Of a DNA stretch of 64,000 nt, positions 22,801 through 31,816 are shown piece after piece (the stretch's first letter is position 1; every line of letters starts with the position of its first letter). The notes under the pieces are model-generated. The model was not told the DNA's origin. It made no database searches and saw nothing but the letters and a program-made list of their open reading frames with translations. The translations under genes and the position numbers were made by a program. This DNA is from Australimonas brisbanensis (GTDB lineage: Bacteria; Chloroflexota; Dehalococcoidia; Lucifugimonadales; Australimonadaceae): positions 186,001 through 250,000 of the forward strand of contig JAYQTA010000002.1 in NCBI GenBank assembly GCA_038147155.1, read 5' to 3'.

Positions 22801-24141
22801 CTAGTGCTGCTTGCCGTCGGAGAGCCAGGCCCCGCCCTTGCGGGTGCCGGAGGTGTCCTTGCCCCAGACCATGGCCTTGGCGTCCACCTCGGCCCACTCC
22901 GGCAGGCTCACGCCGTCACCGGAGAGAGTGGCCTCCACGTCAGGCTTGCCAGGCTTGTAGTCCTTGAAGGGGCCACCGGTGCCCTCGTAACCGGGGTAGC
23001 TGTAGTACTCACAGGGTAGTTCGATTACGCCCTCGCTCGGGTCGCGGTGGACGTTCATGGGATCGCCGCCGTCGGCGACCATCTGCATCTGCTCCTCCAG
23101 GATGCGCCGGAACATGATGATGCCCACGTCCGTCACACCCAGCCGCTCGGTGGTGCGGTCGGTGATGGGGCCCTGCGCCACCCACGCCAGCGCGTCCTGC
23201 GCGATGACGTAGTCGCGGATCAGCCGGCCCTTCTCGTCGTAGAGCGGGCGCTCCTCGAAAGGGACATCGATGTCCGCCTGCGGCCCCTCACCGGCATTGA
23301 ACTGGCGGTAGTTGGTGATCAGGTGCAGCGTGTGGGTATCGTCCACCGGCACCCGGAACTCCAGCCCGTGACCCACCCGAAGGATGTTGGGGAACAGGAT
23401 CGGGTGGCCGATGCGCCAGTGATCCATGTCCTCGGTCTCATCGCCCACTAGCCGGCGCTTGATGATGCCGTAGCCCGTGATCTCGAAGCCGATCTTCTTG
23501 TGCTCAGCGCCGCGGCCGCCCACCCCTGCGTTCCACAGGTCCCGCTGCTCCTTGGGCTTGGTGCGATTCATCCACCAGCCGCCGTAGTAGCGGTGGAGCC
23601 ACTGGAAGTGCAGCGGGTCCAGGGAGTTCTCCTGGCACTGGAGCCAGTTGCAGGGAAGCACCACTGACCAGGCGTCGTGGTACCCCTCCCAGGCCAGCAC
23701 GTCCCACTTGGGCAGCACCGGAGCGGGCGCGGGGCCCAGGTACGCGAAGACCACCCCGCCCAGCTCCTGGACGGGGTAGGCCAGCATCTTCACCTTGTCC
23801 TTGAAGCGGGAGCCCTCGGGCTCCGACGGCTGGTCCACGCACTCGCCCTTCTCGTTGAAGAGCCAGCCGTGATAGCAGCAGCGCAGCCCGTCCTTCTCCG
23901 GGATGCCGTAGGCCATGGAGGCCTTGCGGTGCGGGCAGCCGGGCTCGATGAGCCCCAGGGTGCCGGAGGCGTCGCGGTAGAGGATCAGGTCCTCTCCCAG
24001 CAGGCGCACCTCCTTGGTGGGGTTCTCCTCGTTTACCTGGGAACTGCCGGCGATGGGGTGCCAGTACCGGCGCATCAACGCGCCCATGGGCGTGCCCGGC
24101 CCCACCTGCGTCAACCGGTCGTTCTGTGCCTTGGTCAGCAC
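22801..24141 (-). CDS. Rieske non-heme iron oxygenase, alpha subunit type
   Basis: 446-residue aromatic-ring-hydroxylating or demethylating oxygenase resembling phthalate 4,5-dioxygenase and related oxygenases. The Rieske [2Fe-2S] ligands are CPHRKA near residue 66 and CCYHGW near residue 86. The mononuclear iron site is ENSLDPLHFQWLH near residue 173. GTG 24141 is chosen because GGGAGG lies 7 nt upstream and the family N-terminus (LTKAQNDRLTQVGPGTPMG) starts there. No reductase component is adjacent. It probably prepares aromatics for the extradiol enzymes nearby (inference). Confidence 0.9.
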   Translation of the reverse strand: MLTKAQNDRLTQVGPGTPMGALMRRYWHPIAGSSQVNEENPTKEVRLLGEDLILYRDASGTLGLIEPGCPHRKASMAYGIPEKDGLRCCYHGWLFNEKGECVDQPSEPEGSRFKDKVKMLAYPVQELGGVVFAYLGPAPAPVLPKWDVLAWEGYHDAWSVVLPCNWLQCQENSLDPLHFQWLHRYYGGWWMNRTKPKEQRDLWNAGVGGRGAEHKKIGFEITGYGIIKRRLVGDETEDMDHWRIGHPILFPNILRVGHGLEFRVPVDDTHTLHLITNYRQFNAGEGPQADIDVPFEERPLYDEKGRLIRDYVIAQDALAWVAQGPITDRTTERLGVTDVGIIMFRRILEEQMQMVADGGDPMNVHRDPSEGVIELPCEYYSYPGYEGTGGPFKDYKPGKPDVEATLSGDGVSLPEWAEVDAKAMVWGKDTSGTRKGGAWLSDGKQH

Positions 24142-24195
24142 GGCATACCCTCCCGTTCGGTACGGCTGCGGTTGCGACAACCCTAGAAGAAAGCG

Positions 24196-24229
24196 CGTGG
24201 CGGGCGCGTGAATGTTCGCGCCCGCCACG
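24196..24229 (-). terminator. 13-bp hairpin
   Basis: CGTGGCGGGCGCG pairs with CGCGCCCGCCACG across 8 nt, 22 nt past the bicupin stop. Confidence 0.65.
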
Positions 24230-24251
24230 TGTGAGGTGTGTGAAGACCTGC

Positions 24252-25373
24252 CTAGGAAGCGGCGGTCTTGCCCGGCTTGAAGACGTAGTCCGGATTGGTG
24301 TAGCACTCGTCGGGCATCGCGGTCTTGAGACCCTTCTCCGCCAGCTTCTCCTCGAAGAGTTGCCGGATCCACGGATCCTCGTCCACGTACTCGATGTTAT
24401 TGTCCTTGGCATCGCCCCCGTCGTCATCGTCCTTGCCGATGAACTGCACCGGCGGGTGCAGGGCGAAGTAGCGCGCGGGGATCTCGCCGGTGTTGAAGTG
24501 CTGGTGGAACCACTGGTCAGGAGGGGTGATGGCCGCGCCCTCGATCCAGGGGTAGACGGTCTTCTCGCCGCCCTCCTTCCACATGATGGAGTAGCCCTCA
24601 CCGCCGGGGATCACGATCAGGCGCCCTGGGCCGTGCCGGTGGCCCTTCTTGTAGGTGCCGGGCGGGAAGACGGACATGTGGGCAGAGAGCTCGGAGTTCG
24701 GCACGTACATGGCGATGGACGAGCCGCCCGCTCCGCGCGAGGAGAGGGAGACTAGCTTGTCCCAGGCCAGCAGGTCCGGCCAGAAATTGCCGCGCCAGAC
24801 CTTCCCGCCGATGCGGCCCCAGGCGGAGCCGAAGTCCTTCACCACGTCCTTGGCGTCGGAGAAGAAGTCCTGCGAGGCATCGTCGATGGGGCCGGTGTTC
24901 ACCTGCTTGTTGTTGAAGAAGAAGTCCGGGTCGTTGATCACCGACATCGCCAGCGGCAGGTAGTTGAAGAACAGCAGCCGTACGGGGTTGGAGCCGTCCA
25001 TGTTCTTCAGTTCGCACCAGGCGTTGCGGGGGACGACGAAGGCCGAGCGCGGGCCCCATTCGAAGTCGCGACGGGTGTTGGACACCTCGCCCCAGACGGA
25101 GGAGAAGCCGCGGCCGGAGAGGACGTAGACCAACTCGTCCACGCCCAGCTTGAACGGCTTGAGGCTCCCGCCGGGAGGGATCTCCTGCACGCGGGCCTCG
25201 GTGACGCCGCCCATGTCCGTGAACCGGATCAGCGCCGCGTCGCACCCGCGCAGGTCCCAGTGCCCCAGCTTGAGCGTGCGCAGGTCCGCCACGTAGTGGT
25301 CCTCGTACAGCGGTACGCCCTTCTCCGCCTGCTCATGGAGCCAGTTGTCGTGAAGAAAATAGCTCTTGGCCAT
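24252..25373 (-). CDS. Bicupin protein, paralogue of 61067
   Basis: 373-residue two-domain cupin protein. The N-terminal cupin has EIPPGGSLKPFKLGVDELVYVLSGRG; the C-terminal cupin has TYKKGHRHGPGRLIVIPGGE and WFHQHFNTGE, a plausible HxH plus His metal site. It is clearly paralogous to the product of 61067 over its full length (shared KKGHRHGP, WFHQHFN.GE.P.RYFA). Such proteins can be ring-cleaving or C-C bond dioxygenases. AGGAGG precedes ATG 25373. It lies next to a Rieske oxygenase, suggesting a catabolic role; the reaction is unknown. Confidence 0.75.
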   Translation of the reverse strand: MAKSYFLHDNWLHEQAEKGVPLYEDHYVADLRTLKLGHWDLRGCDAALIRFTDMGGVTEARVQEIPPGGSLKPFKLGVDELVYVLSGRGFSSVWGEVSNTRRDFEWGPRSAFVVPRNAWCELKNMDGSNPVRLLFFNYLPLAMSVINDPDFFFNNKQVNTGPIDDASQDFFSDAKDVVKDFGSAWGRIGGKVWRGNFWPDLLAWDKLVSLSSRGAGGSSIAMYVPNSELSAHMSVFPPGTYKKGHRHGPGRLIVIPGGEGYSIMWKEGGEKTVYPWIEGAAITPPDQWFHQHFNTGEIPARYFALHPPVQFIGKDDDDGGDAKDNNIEYVDEDPWIRQLFEEKLAEKGLKTAMPDECYTNPDYVFKPGKTAAS

Positions 25374-25581
25374 CGGCCCTCCTCCTGATGAGATCGCGGC
25401 CGGGGCCGCTCGGTTCGGCGGAGTGTATCAAAAACCCCTCGCGCGCGGGCTTGCACGCATCCCGCGTGCGTGCGCGCCCTCAGTACCTTGCTACGATGCT
25501 CCCTCGATTGGTGCGGTGTACGGTGGAAGGGCAGCCTTGGGGAGGGCGGTTCACGCCGCCCCGACCGGGTGAGGGAGGCCC

Positions 25582-26418
25582 GTGAACCTGTACCTGGCTC
25601 TGCCGCTGGTGGCGCTGGCCGTGAATGGCGTGCTAGCCGTGGTCGCGTTCCGCGGCGGCTGGCAGGCCACAGGGCGGCGTCCCTTCGCCCTCTTCCTCGC
25701 GGGCATGGCCTCCTGGGGTGGGCTGCTCTACCTGATGCGCTCCTCCACCTCCTTGGACGAGGCGCGCTGGTGGGACGAACTGGTGGTGATGAACTTCGCC
25801 TTCATCACCACCCTCTACCTGCACTTCACCTACCCCCTCTCCGGCCGCCGCCCCCGGCGCTACCTGCTGCCGGGCGCCTACGCGCTGTTGGCGGTGTTCG
25901 CCGGAGTCACCCTGGGCGGGTTCACCATCAGCGGGATGCAGCTCAAGCCCTACGGCTTCGCCCCTGTCCCCGGCCCCGGCTTCATCCCGCTCCTGGCGTT
26001 CACCTATGGGGCCATAGGCCTGGGCATGGTGAACGTGCACCGGGCCCTGCGCCACGGCTACACGCCCGACCTGCGCAACCGTGCGTCCTACCTGATGGCG
26101 GGCACGGGCCTCTCGCTGCTCGGTACCGTCTCCGACATCCTCCCGGTGCTCGGCGTGCCCATCTACCCGCTGGGCATCGTCTCCGCCGCCTCTCGCAGCG
26201 CCTTGGCCAACGGCAGACGGGACAGGTTGAACTCCTCCCGCCCCTCGTCCACATCCCGCTGGGCGAGCCAGGAGAAGGGTGCGAGGTTGGTGTACCAGGG
26301 CCAGCGGGTCTCGTGGGAGTGGCAGTCGAAACAGGCGCGCATCGCCAGCTCCCGCGTCCGTGGGCTGTCCATTGCGGGCTCGGCAAACACCGGCGGGTTG
26401 GTATGGGCTCGCCCGTAG
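25582..26418 (+). CDS. 7TM histidine-kinase N-terminal region, truncated
   Basis: About 199 residues match the seven-helix sensor region of 7TM histidine kinases: paired membrane helices from residue 1 on and a last helix ending near LGVPIYPLGI. At about 26165-26178 the sequence becomes antisense to a haem-binding protein gene, so the open frame's last 80 residues are meaningless and no kinase domain follows. GTG start with GAGGGAGG upstream. This is a broken gene: a deletion, rearrangement or assembly join. Confidence 0.65.
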   Translation: MNLYLALPLVALAVNGVLAVVAFRGGWQATGRRPFALFLAGMASWGGLLYLMRSSTSLDEARWWDELVVMNFAFITTLYLHFTYPLSGRRPRRYLLPGAYALLAVFAGVTLGGFTISGMQLKPYGFAPVPGPGFIPLLAFTYGAIGLGMVNVHRALRHGYTPDLRNRASYLMAGTGLSLLGTVSDILPVLGVPIYPLGIVSAASRSALANGRRDRLNSSRPSSTSRWASQEKGARLVYQGQRVSWEWQSKQARIASSRVRGLSIAGSANTGGLVWARP

Positions 26419-26483
26419 GGCACCGCCTGGATCAGCGCCACCAGCGCCAGCGGGGCCAACTTCACCATGCGCTTCAGACCCAT
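26163..26483 (-). CDS. Haem-binding domain protein, C-terminally truncated
   Basis: 106 residues: a signal peptide (about 1-25), then the c-type haem motif CFDCH near residue 53 in the family context CFDCHSHETRWPWYTN and PFSWLAQRDVDEGRE. Homologues continue after the METMP-like segment with another 20-30 residues; here it stops in TAG three codons after ETMPSG. The lost end coincides with the point where the convergent 7TM gene breaks. ATG 26483 has GGAGG upstream. Predicted periplasmic/extracytoplasmic. Confidence 0.7.
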   Translation of the reverse strand: MGLKRMVKLAPLALVALIQAVPYGRAHTNPPVFAEPAMDSPRTRELAMRACFDCHSHETRWPWYTNLAPFSWLAQRDVDEGREEFNLSRLPLAKALREAAETMPSG

Positions 26484-26640
26484 GCTGCCCCTCCCTTTCA
26501 CATGTACGCCGAAGAGCGTCCCGCTCGCGCGTGGTGTACCGATGCAGGGGAACGGGTGCAGAGTGAACATTGCGTGAGGGCTGTCACCCCTGCGGCCCCG
26601 GCGCTATCCTCCGGCACACCAGCGCATGAGGTGTTCGGCC

Positions 26641-27402
26641 ATGAACAGTCCCGTCAACGCCCCTGACTTCTCCGGCAAGGTGGCTATCGTCACCGGCGCC
26701 AGCCGTGGCATCGGCCGTCAGTTGGCGCTGGCATTGGCCCGCCAGGGCGCCACGGTGGTGGGCACCGCCCGCAACCTCGACGCCTCGCCCGGTCAGGGCG
26801 GCACGCTGGCCTCCATGGTGGCGGAGGCGCAGGAGCGAGGCTGGCGGGCGGAGGGCATCGCCGCGCAGATCACCGACCCCGCCGATGCGCAACGCCTGGT
26901 GGAGGAGGTCATCACCCGGCACGGACGCGTGGACATCCTGTGCAACAACGCGGGGCACCTGGTGGACAAGACCCTCCAGGGGCACACCAATGAGGAGATC
27001 TACCAGACCTATCTGGTGAACGTGTTCGCGCCCCTCTCCCTGATGCGCGCGGTGCTGCCGAGCATGCGGGCCCAGGGCTCGGGCAACATCTTCAACGTCA
27101 CCTCTGGCTCCGGGGTGGGCTCCCCGCGCCCCGGACAGACCGTCTACTCCTCCACCAAGGCAGCGCTGGACCGCGCCACCTGGGTGCTGGCCCACGAGGT
27201 GCGTGCGGAGGGTGTTGCCATCAACTCTTGGTGGCCCGGCGTCATCGCCACGGACATGACCGCCGGCCGCCTGCAGGGCGACCCGCTGGAGGTGGTGGAG
27301 GCGTCGGCCCTGTGGGTCATGTCTCAGACCGCCGCCATCTTCACGGCGCGCACCGTGCGCCGGGGCGAGTTCGGCACCGTCTACGGCCCGGGACTCGACT
27401 AG
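26641..27402 (+). CDS. SDR-family oxidoreductase
   Basis: Short-chain dehydrogenase (253 aa): TGASRGIGRQL near residue 18, a TARN segment suggesting NADP preference, CNNAG near residue 100, catalytic Ser in NVTSGSG and YSSTK. The C-terminal tail after PGVIATDMTAG is short. GAGGTG lies 9 nt before ATG 26641. It stands alone between hairpin-free spacers; the substrate cannot be told. Confidence 0.88.
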   Translation: MNSPVNAPDFSGKVAIVTGASRGIGRQLALALARQGATVVGTARNLDASPGQGGTLASMVAEAQERGWRAEGIAAQITDPADAQRLVEEVITRHGRVDILCNNAGHLVDKTLQGHTNEEIYQTYLVNVFAPLSLMRAVLPSMRAQGSGNIFNVTSGSGVGSPRPGQTVYSSTKAALDRATWVLAHEVRAEGVAINSWWPGVIATDMTAGRLQGDPLEVVEASALWVMSQTAAIFTARTVRRGEFGTVYGPGLD

Positions 27403-27533
27403 CGTCATGCAACAGCTGCTGAGCAGGTTCGCGCCGGAGGGTGTGGACGGATGAACTGAGCCCGCTCCCCCCTTGAAGACGGAAAACAACAGCAGGACAA
27501 TGAAGGCACCCTCGTTCAGGAAGGCACGACTCG

Positions 27534-27761
27534 ATGACGCAGACGGCCCTGGTGGGTGGAGTGGCGACGGTGACGGTGGCGGTGGTGGGGGTTCTGCTGG
27601 ACACGTGGGCGCTGGCCGCCCCCTTGGACATGCTCTTCGGGGTCGAGGACTTCTCGGGCGGTGTCATCGGCCGCTCGCTGCTGGCCGCCGCCGCCGGTGC
27701 GGTGCTCCTGGTGGCGGGCTACTTCCTCGGCCGCCGCACGGGCTACATCGCCCTGCGCTAG
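27534..27761 (+). CDS. Small membrane protein, unknown function
   Basis: 75 residues with two membrane helices (about 5-28 and 48-66), ending GRRTGYIALR. AGGAAGG lies 8 nt before ATG. No family recognised. Its stop overlaps the stop of the convergent 75-aa gene in one CTAG. Confidence 0.55.
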   Translation: MTQTALVGGVATVTVAVVGVLLDTWALAAPLDMLFGVEDFSGGVIGRSLLAAAAGAVLLVAGYFLGRRTGYIALR

Positions 27762-27985
27762 AACCGCTCGCCGCTCAAAGGCCCAGCGGTGACCACCAGC
27801 CCCAGTTCATCGTTGGGCCGCTTGCGCAGCAGCCGCACCCGTGCGGTGTGCGGGTAGTTTGCCGTGCCGCCGCGCCCGGTGAGGCGCAGACTGGTCTGAC
27901 CCGTCGCCATGGCCGCCAGCAGCATGATGGCCATCACCGCCGTGGCCGCGTAGAGCGGAAGTAGGACCCGCAGACCCGTTCCCAT
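27758..27985 (-). CDS. Small membrane-anchored protein, unknown function
   Basis: 75 residues: one N-terminal membrane segment (about 6-27) followed by a basic soluble tail with ARVRLLRKRPNDELGLVV. GGGGTGAG precedes ATG 27985. No family recognised; shares its CTAG stop with the convergent gene. Confidence 0.5.
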   Translation of the reverse strand: MGTGLRVLLPLYAATAVMAIMLLAAMATGQTSLRLTGRGGTANYPHTARVRLLRKRPNDELGLVVTAGPLSGERF

Positions 27986-28106
27986 CGCTCACCCCCTGTG
28001 TGCTTTTTCGCTGCGGCAAGATCAGCATCTCGCACCGGTGTTACGCCGGTGTGACGGGCGGGTTATCGCTCTGTTACGGTTCGGCTCCATCCGATGGAGG
28101 TGGCGC

Positions 28107-28943
28107 ATGGCAGAGCGCATGCTCGAGGGGAAGGTCGCGCTGGTGACGGGAGCGGGGAGCCCGCGCGGGTTGGGGCGGGCCATGGCGCTGGCGCTGGCGG
28201 GAGCAGGGGCGCGCGTCGCCATAGCCGACGTGGACGAGGCCGCTGCGCGCGCCGTGGCCACGGAAGCCGACACCCGGGGCGGGAAGGGCTGCGCCCTCCT
28301 GGTGCGGGTGGACACCTCCGACGCTGCGCAGGCCAGCGCCGCCGTCAGCACCACCATCGCCGAGCTGGGCGGGCTGCATGTGCTGGTGAACTGCGCGGGC
28401 ATCAACCCCCACACCGTGCATGGGGCTAACGAGCCCCTCTCCTTCTGGAAGGACTCACCGCAGGTGTGGGAGCGGGTGCTCGCCGTGAACCTCAACGGCT
28501 ACTTCCACATGGCCCGCGCCGCAACGCCCCACCTGCTTGCCCAGGGGTGGGGGCGCATCATCTCTGTCACCACCAGCTTCGACACCATGATCCGGGGGCA
28601 GACGGCCCCCTACGGGCCGTCCAAGGCCGGGTGCGAGGCGCTGGCTTCGGTGATGGCGGCGGACCTGGAGGGAACGGGGGTGACCTCCAACGTGCTGGTG
28701 CCGGGCGGGGCCACGGATACCAACATGATCACCGCGCCAGACGGGTTCGAGCGGTCCCGGATGCTGCGCCCGGAGGTGATGGCAGAGCCGGTGGTCTGGC
28801 TCGCGTCCAGTGAGGCTGACGGGTTCAACGGTCAGCGCATCATCGGCTCGGCGTGGGACGGCACGCTGGGCCTGGAGGCGCGTCTGGCACGCGCAGCCGC
28901 ACCGGTGGCGTGGCCGCAGTTGGGGCGCCCGAACCGGCGCTAG
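28107..28943 (+). CDS. SDR-family oxidoreductase
   Basis: Third SDR of the window (278 aa). NAD(P) motif TGAGSPRGLGRAMALAL near residue 14 has a Pro-Arg insertion; ADVD follows strand 2 (NAD-type), NCAG near residue 94, catalytic Ser in SVTTSF and YGPSK. GGAGG lies 6 nt before ATG 28107; the open frame upstream is not coding. A tRNA-Gly on the other strand follows after 20 bp. Confidence 0.88.
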   Translation: MAERMLEGKVALVTGAGSPRGLGRAMALALAGAGARVAIADVDEAAARAVATEADTRGGKGCALLVRVDTSDAAQASAAVSTTIAELGGLHVLVNCAGINPHTVHGANEPLSFWKDSPQVWERVLAVNLNGYFHMARAATPHLLAQGWGRIISVTTSFDTMIRGQTAPYGPSKAGCEALASVMAADLEGTGVTSNVLVPGGATDTNMITAPDGFERSRMLRPEVMAEPVVWLASSEADGFNGQRIIGSAWDGTLGLEARLARAAAPVAWPQLGRPNRR

Positions 28944-28963
28944 AGCGAACCGGGGGGAAGGGG

Positions 28964-29038
28964 TGGAGCGGGAGACCGGATTTGAACCGGCGACATTCTG
29001 CTTGGAAGGCAGACGCTCTGCCGCTGAGCTACTCCCGC
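28964..29038 (-). tRNA. tRNA-Gly(TCC)
   Basis: Complete cloverleaf with encoded CCA: acceptor GCGGGAG/CTCCCGC, D-loop with AGCGGC, anticodon loop CTTCCAA (TCC), T-loop TTCAAAT. It reads GGA and GGG codons. Confidence 0.97.
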
Positions 29039-29054
29039 TGGCGGCGATGCGCGT

Positions 29055-29513
29055 TCAGCGCACCTCGAACACGGCGTCGATGGACACGGTGCCGTCGAAG
29101 GGGTTGCGCGCCACGCCCATGGACGAGCGCGCGTGCCGGCCAGCATCGCCGTACAGCTCCATGAGCAGGTCCGAGCAGCCGTTGACCACCTTGGCGAAGT
29201 CGTTGAAGTCCGGGGTGGACTGCACCATGCCGAAGACCTTGACCACGTGTACCACGTTGTCCAGGTCACCAATCACGGTCTTGAGGTTGGAGAGCATGCG
29301 CAGGCAGGCGCGCCGCCCGGCCTCGTAGCCCTCCTCCAGCGTGCCGCCTCCCCCCATGACCACGGTGATGTTGGAATCGGCGGTGCGTGGGCCTACGGCG
29401 CTGGTGAACACCAGGTCACCGGCGCGATAGCCCACCAGGTAGGAGCCCGCAGGGGGCACGGGGTCGGGCAGCTTGAGGCCCAGGCTCGCCAGCTTCTCTT
29501 CAACGCGGGACAT
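29055..29513 (-). CDS. RidA/YjgF-family protein
   Basis: 152-residue member of the Rid superfamily, whose RidA members hydrolyse reactive enamines/imines. Marks: EEKLASLGLKLPDPVPPAGSY is the longer N-terminus of the YjgH/TdcF-like branch; LVFTSAVGP, CLRMLSNLK, VVHVVKVFGMV and RSSMGVARNP follow. The family's catalytic Arg near the IExE-type end is replaced by a VSIDAVFEV tail, so activity is uncertain. GGAGGAG precedes ATG. It overlaps the MFS gene by 14 bp, probably one operon. Confidence 0.85.
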   Translation of the reverse strand: MSRVEEKLASLGLKLPDPVPPAGSYLVGYRAGDLVFTSAVGPRTADSNITVVMGGGGTLEEGYEAGRRACLRMLSNLKTVIGDLDNVVHVVKVFGMVQSTPDFNDFAKVVNGCSDLLMELYGDAGRHARSSMGVARNPFDGTVSIDAVFEVR

Positions 29514-30849
29514 CGCTCTCCTCCGGTGCGTGCTTCCCGGGCTCCCCCGCCGTTGGAGACAGTATAGCGCCAGACCCACCCCCACCTGGGCCGGGGCTGG
29601 CAGGGGCAGGCACGGGCCCGCCGCGCCTGCCGGTTTCCACACCGAACAGGGCGACGATGAGCGTTGCCGCCACCAGCACCAGGGCGACGATCCAGAAGGC
29701 GGTGGCGAAGCCGAGCCAGTCGGCGATCCCGCCCACCACCAGGGGCCCGGTGATCTGACCGATGTTGGTGAACAACTGCCAGACGCCCAGGAACGCCCCG
29801 CGCATGTGGTCAGGCGCCTGGTCCATGGCGTAGACCTGGATCGTGCCGGTGCCCATGGCCTCGGCGGTGCCGAAGACGATGACGGCGATGGCTGCCGAGG
29901 CGAAACCGGTGGTCCCAGCCATGAGCCAGACGCTCACCGCCGTCAGCGCCAGACTCGCCAGGAGCAGTTTCTTGCGCCCGTACCGGTCGGTGGCCAGGCC
30001 GGCGGGCATGGACGCCAGCAGCGCCAGGAGGCCGGCTACGGCGATGAGGTTGCCCACCGCGGTGGCATCGAGCCCCGCCACAACGCGGGTTTGCACCGGG
30101 AAGAGGGTGCGGAACACCCCGGTGCCACCCACCACCAGCCCCAGACCCACCGTCCCCACCGCCAGGGCGAAGAAGGCGCGGGTGCGGAACATGGACAGGT
30201 CCGAACGCCACCAGGGTTGGCCGGACCGGGGCCTGCGCGCGCTGCGCTTGGCCGATTCCCTGATGAGGAGCACCGTGACGATGACCACGGCCACCTTGGT
30301 GGCGGCGATGAACAGGAACACCCACCGCAACCCGAAGAGCGTGGCGATGAGCCCGCCCACCACGGGCCCGGTGAGCAGGCCGATGCGTGAACTGGACTCG
30401 CGCAGCGCGACGGCGCGCCCGCGCGTCTCCACCACGGTGGAGTCCGCCAGCAGCGCCGCGGCGCTGGTCATCCACACGGCGATGCCGGTGCCCGCCAGTA
30501 TCTCCAGCAGGAAGAAGGCGAGGTAGTGGTGGACGAAGAAGTCGGAGGTGAGGGCGATGATGTGGAGCACCGCACCCAGGATGATGAACGGCTTGCGACC
30601 GAATCGGTCGGCGAGCCATCCGGTGACGGGCCCGGTGATGACCCGCGGCGCGGCGCTCACCGAGGAGACCAGCGCCACCAGCAGGAACGAATCGCCCAGG
30701 TCGTAGGCGAAGAGCGGGCGTACCAGCCACAGACCGCCCGTGCCGAATCCCCAGAAGAAGAACATAAGGAAGACGGGCAGCGTCTTGGGGCTGAGCAGTG
30801 CCCAGAACGACGGCTTCTCGGTGGTTGAGGCGCCAGGGTTGCGTGCCAA
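29500..30849 (-). CDS. MFS transporter
   Basis: 449-residue major facilitator with twelve predicted helices and two loop 2-3-type motifs, GWLADRFGRKP near residue 83 and GLATDRYGRKK in the second half, as in drug/H+ antiporters. The C-terminal tail is Pro/Gly-rich. The frame starts at a TTG; TAGCAT lies 9 nt before it. No better ATG or GTG fits ahead of helix 1. Coupled to the RidA-like gene; substrate unknown. Confidence 0.82.
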   Translation of the reverse strand: MARNPGASTTEKPSFWALLSPKTLPVFLMFFFWGFGTGGLWLVRPLFAYDLGDSFLLVALVSSVSAAPRVITGPVTGWLADRFGRKPFIILGAVLHIIALTSDFFVHHYLAFFLLEILAGTGIAVWMTSAAALLADSTVVETRGRAVALRESSSRIGLLTGPVVGGLIATLFGLRWVFLFIAATKVAVVIVTVLLIRESAKRSARRPRSGQPWWRSDLSMFRTRAFFALAVGTVGLGLVVGGTGVFRTLFPVQTRVVAGLDATAVGNLIAVAGLLALLASMPAGLATDRYGRKKLLLASLALTAVSVWLMAGTTGFASAAIAVIVFGTAEAMGTGTIQVYAMDQAPDHMRGAFLGVWQLFTNIGQITGPLVVGGIADWLGFATAFWIVALVLVAATLIVALFGVETGRRGGPVPAPASPGPGGGGSGAILSPTAGEPGKHAPEESDVPR

Positions 30850-30881
30850 GGTGGCGTGATGCTACCACGCGTCGGAATGGC

Positions 30882-30909
30882 TTGCGCTATGGAGCGCCAT
30901 GGATATGAT
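30882..30909 (+). promoter_or_regulatory. Predicted birA promoter
   Basis: TTGCGC, 16-nt spacer, TATGAT, upstream of GTG 30941. Confidence 0.45.
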
Positions 30910-30940
30910 GCTTGCGCGTACAACTTCCAAGGAGGCTCCG

Positions 30941-31708
30941 GTGCTGCACCTCGTCTGGGAACGCTTCGACCCGGCTCGCGTCCTGGGCCACCGTGCGTAC
31001 GGCTACGATGCCCTCGCTTCCACCCAGGATGCGGCGTGGGCGCTGGTGGACGCTGACGCGTCACACGGCGTGGCGGTGCAGGCGGGCACGCAGGCCCAGG
31101 GCAGGGGGCGCTTTGCCCGCCGCTGGGAGGCGGGGCCCGGCGATGCGCTGCTGCTCTCGGTGCTGGTGCGCCCACCTCTGGCTGTGGTGCCGCTGCTCAC
31201 CATCGCCACCACCCTTGCGATCCAGGACGCTACGCGCACCCTCGCGGGCGTGGATGCGGCCGTGAAGTGGCCCAACGACGTGCACGTGGGCGGCCGCAAG
31301 CTGGCCGGCGTACTGGTGGAGGGGCGCACTGACACGGCAGGGATAACCACCTGCGTAATCGGCATCGGCCTCAACCTGGACCTGGATCCGTCTGCCCACC
31401 CCGCCATCGCTGAGGTTGCCACCAGCCTGCGGGTGCTCTCCGGCGGCCACTTCGATGCAACCCACGCCGGAGCAGTGGTGCTGGCGGCGCTGGACGCCCA
31501 GTACGCCGCCGCCGAGGCGGGCGAGGACCTGCTGGGGCGCTGGCGCTCGGCGTTGGACACTCTGGGCAGGCGCATCCGGGTGGGCGTGGTGGGCGGCGCG
31601 CTCACAGGGGTGGCGGAGGACGTGGACTCCTCAGGGCAACTGCTGCTGCGCACCGACGATGGGCGATTGCACACGCTCGCCGCGGGCGATGTGACGCTCT
31701 CCCCCTAG
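30941..31708 (+). CDS. birA: Biotin-[acetyl-CoA-carboxylase] ligase
   Basis: 255-residue BirA that attaches biotin to carboxylase carrier domains. It lacks the N-terminal DNA-binding domain of the E. coli repressor, so it is a ligase only. Active-site stretches: STQDAAWAL, QAQGRGRFARRWEA, KWPNDVHVGGRKLAGVLVE and GIGLNL; a C-terminal SH3-like domain closes the protein. GTG 30941 is preferred over the earlier ATG because GGAGG lies 6 nt upstream and the ATG lies inside the promoter. Confidence 0.92.
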   Translation: MLHLVWERFDPARVLGHRAYGYDALASTQDAAWALVDADASHGVAVQAGTQAQGRGRFARRWEAGPGDALLLSVLVRPPLAVVPLLTIATTLAIQDATRTLAGVDAAVKWPNDVHVGGRKLAGVLVEGRTDTAGITTCVIGIGLNLDLDPSAHPAIAEVATSLRVLSGGHFDATHAGAVVLAALDAQYAAAEAGEDLLGRWRSALDTLGRRIRVGVVGGALTGVAEDVDSSGQLLLRTDDGRLHTLAAGDVTLSP

Positions 31709-31736
31709 AAGCACCCTGCGCCCGATGACGGTGCGT

Positions 31737-31766
31737 TTGCTGGCCCTCCGGTCCTTCCCGTACAAT
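31737..31766 (+). promoter_or_regulatory. Promoter of the his operon
   Basis: TTGCTG, 18-nt spacer, TACAAT, about 50 nt before hisZ. Confidence 0.5.
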
Positions 31767-31816
31767 GGGCTCCCTCGCGTGCGTACCCACGCCTCGACCG
31801 GCCACAAGGAGACCCC

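Noticed and set aside
26190..26418. C-terminal 80 codons of the 7TM open frame as a novel domain
   Set aside because: They are the exact antisense of the haem-binding protein gene, including its CxxCH region.
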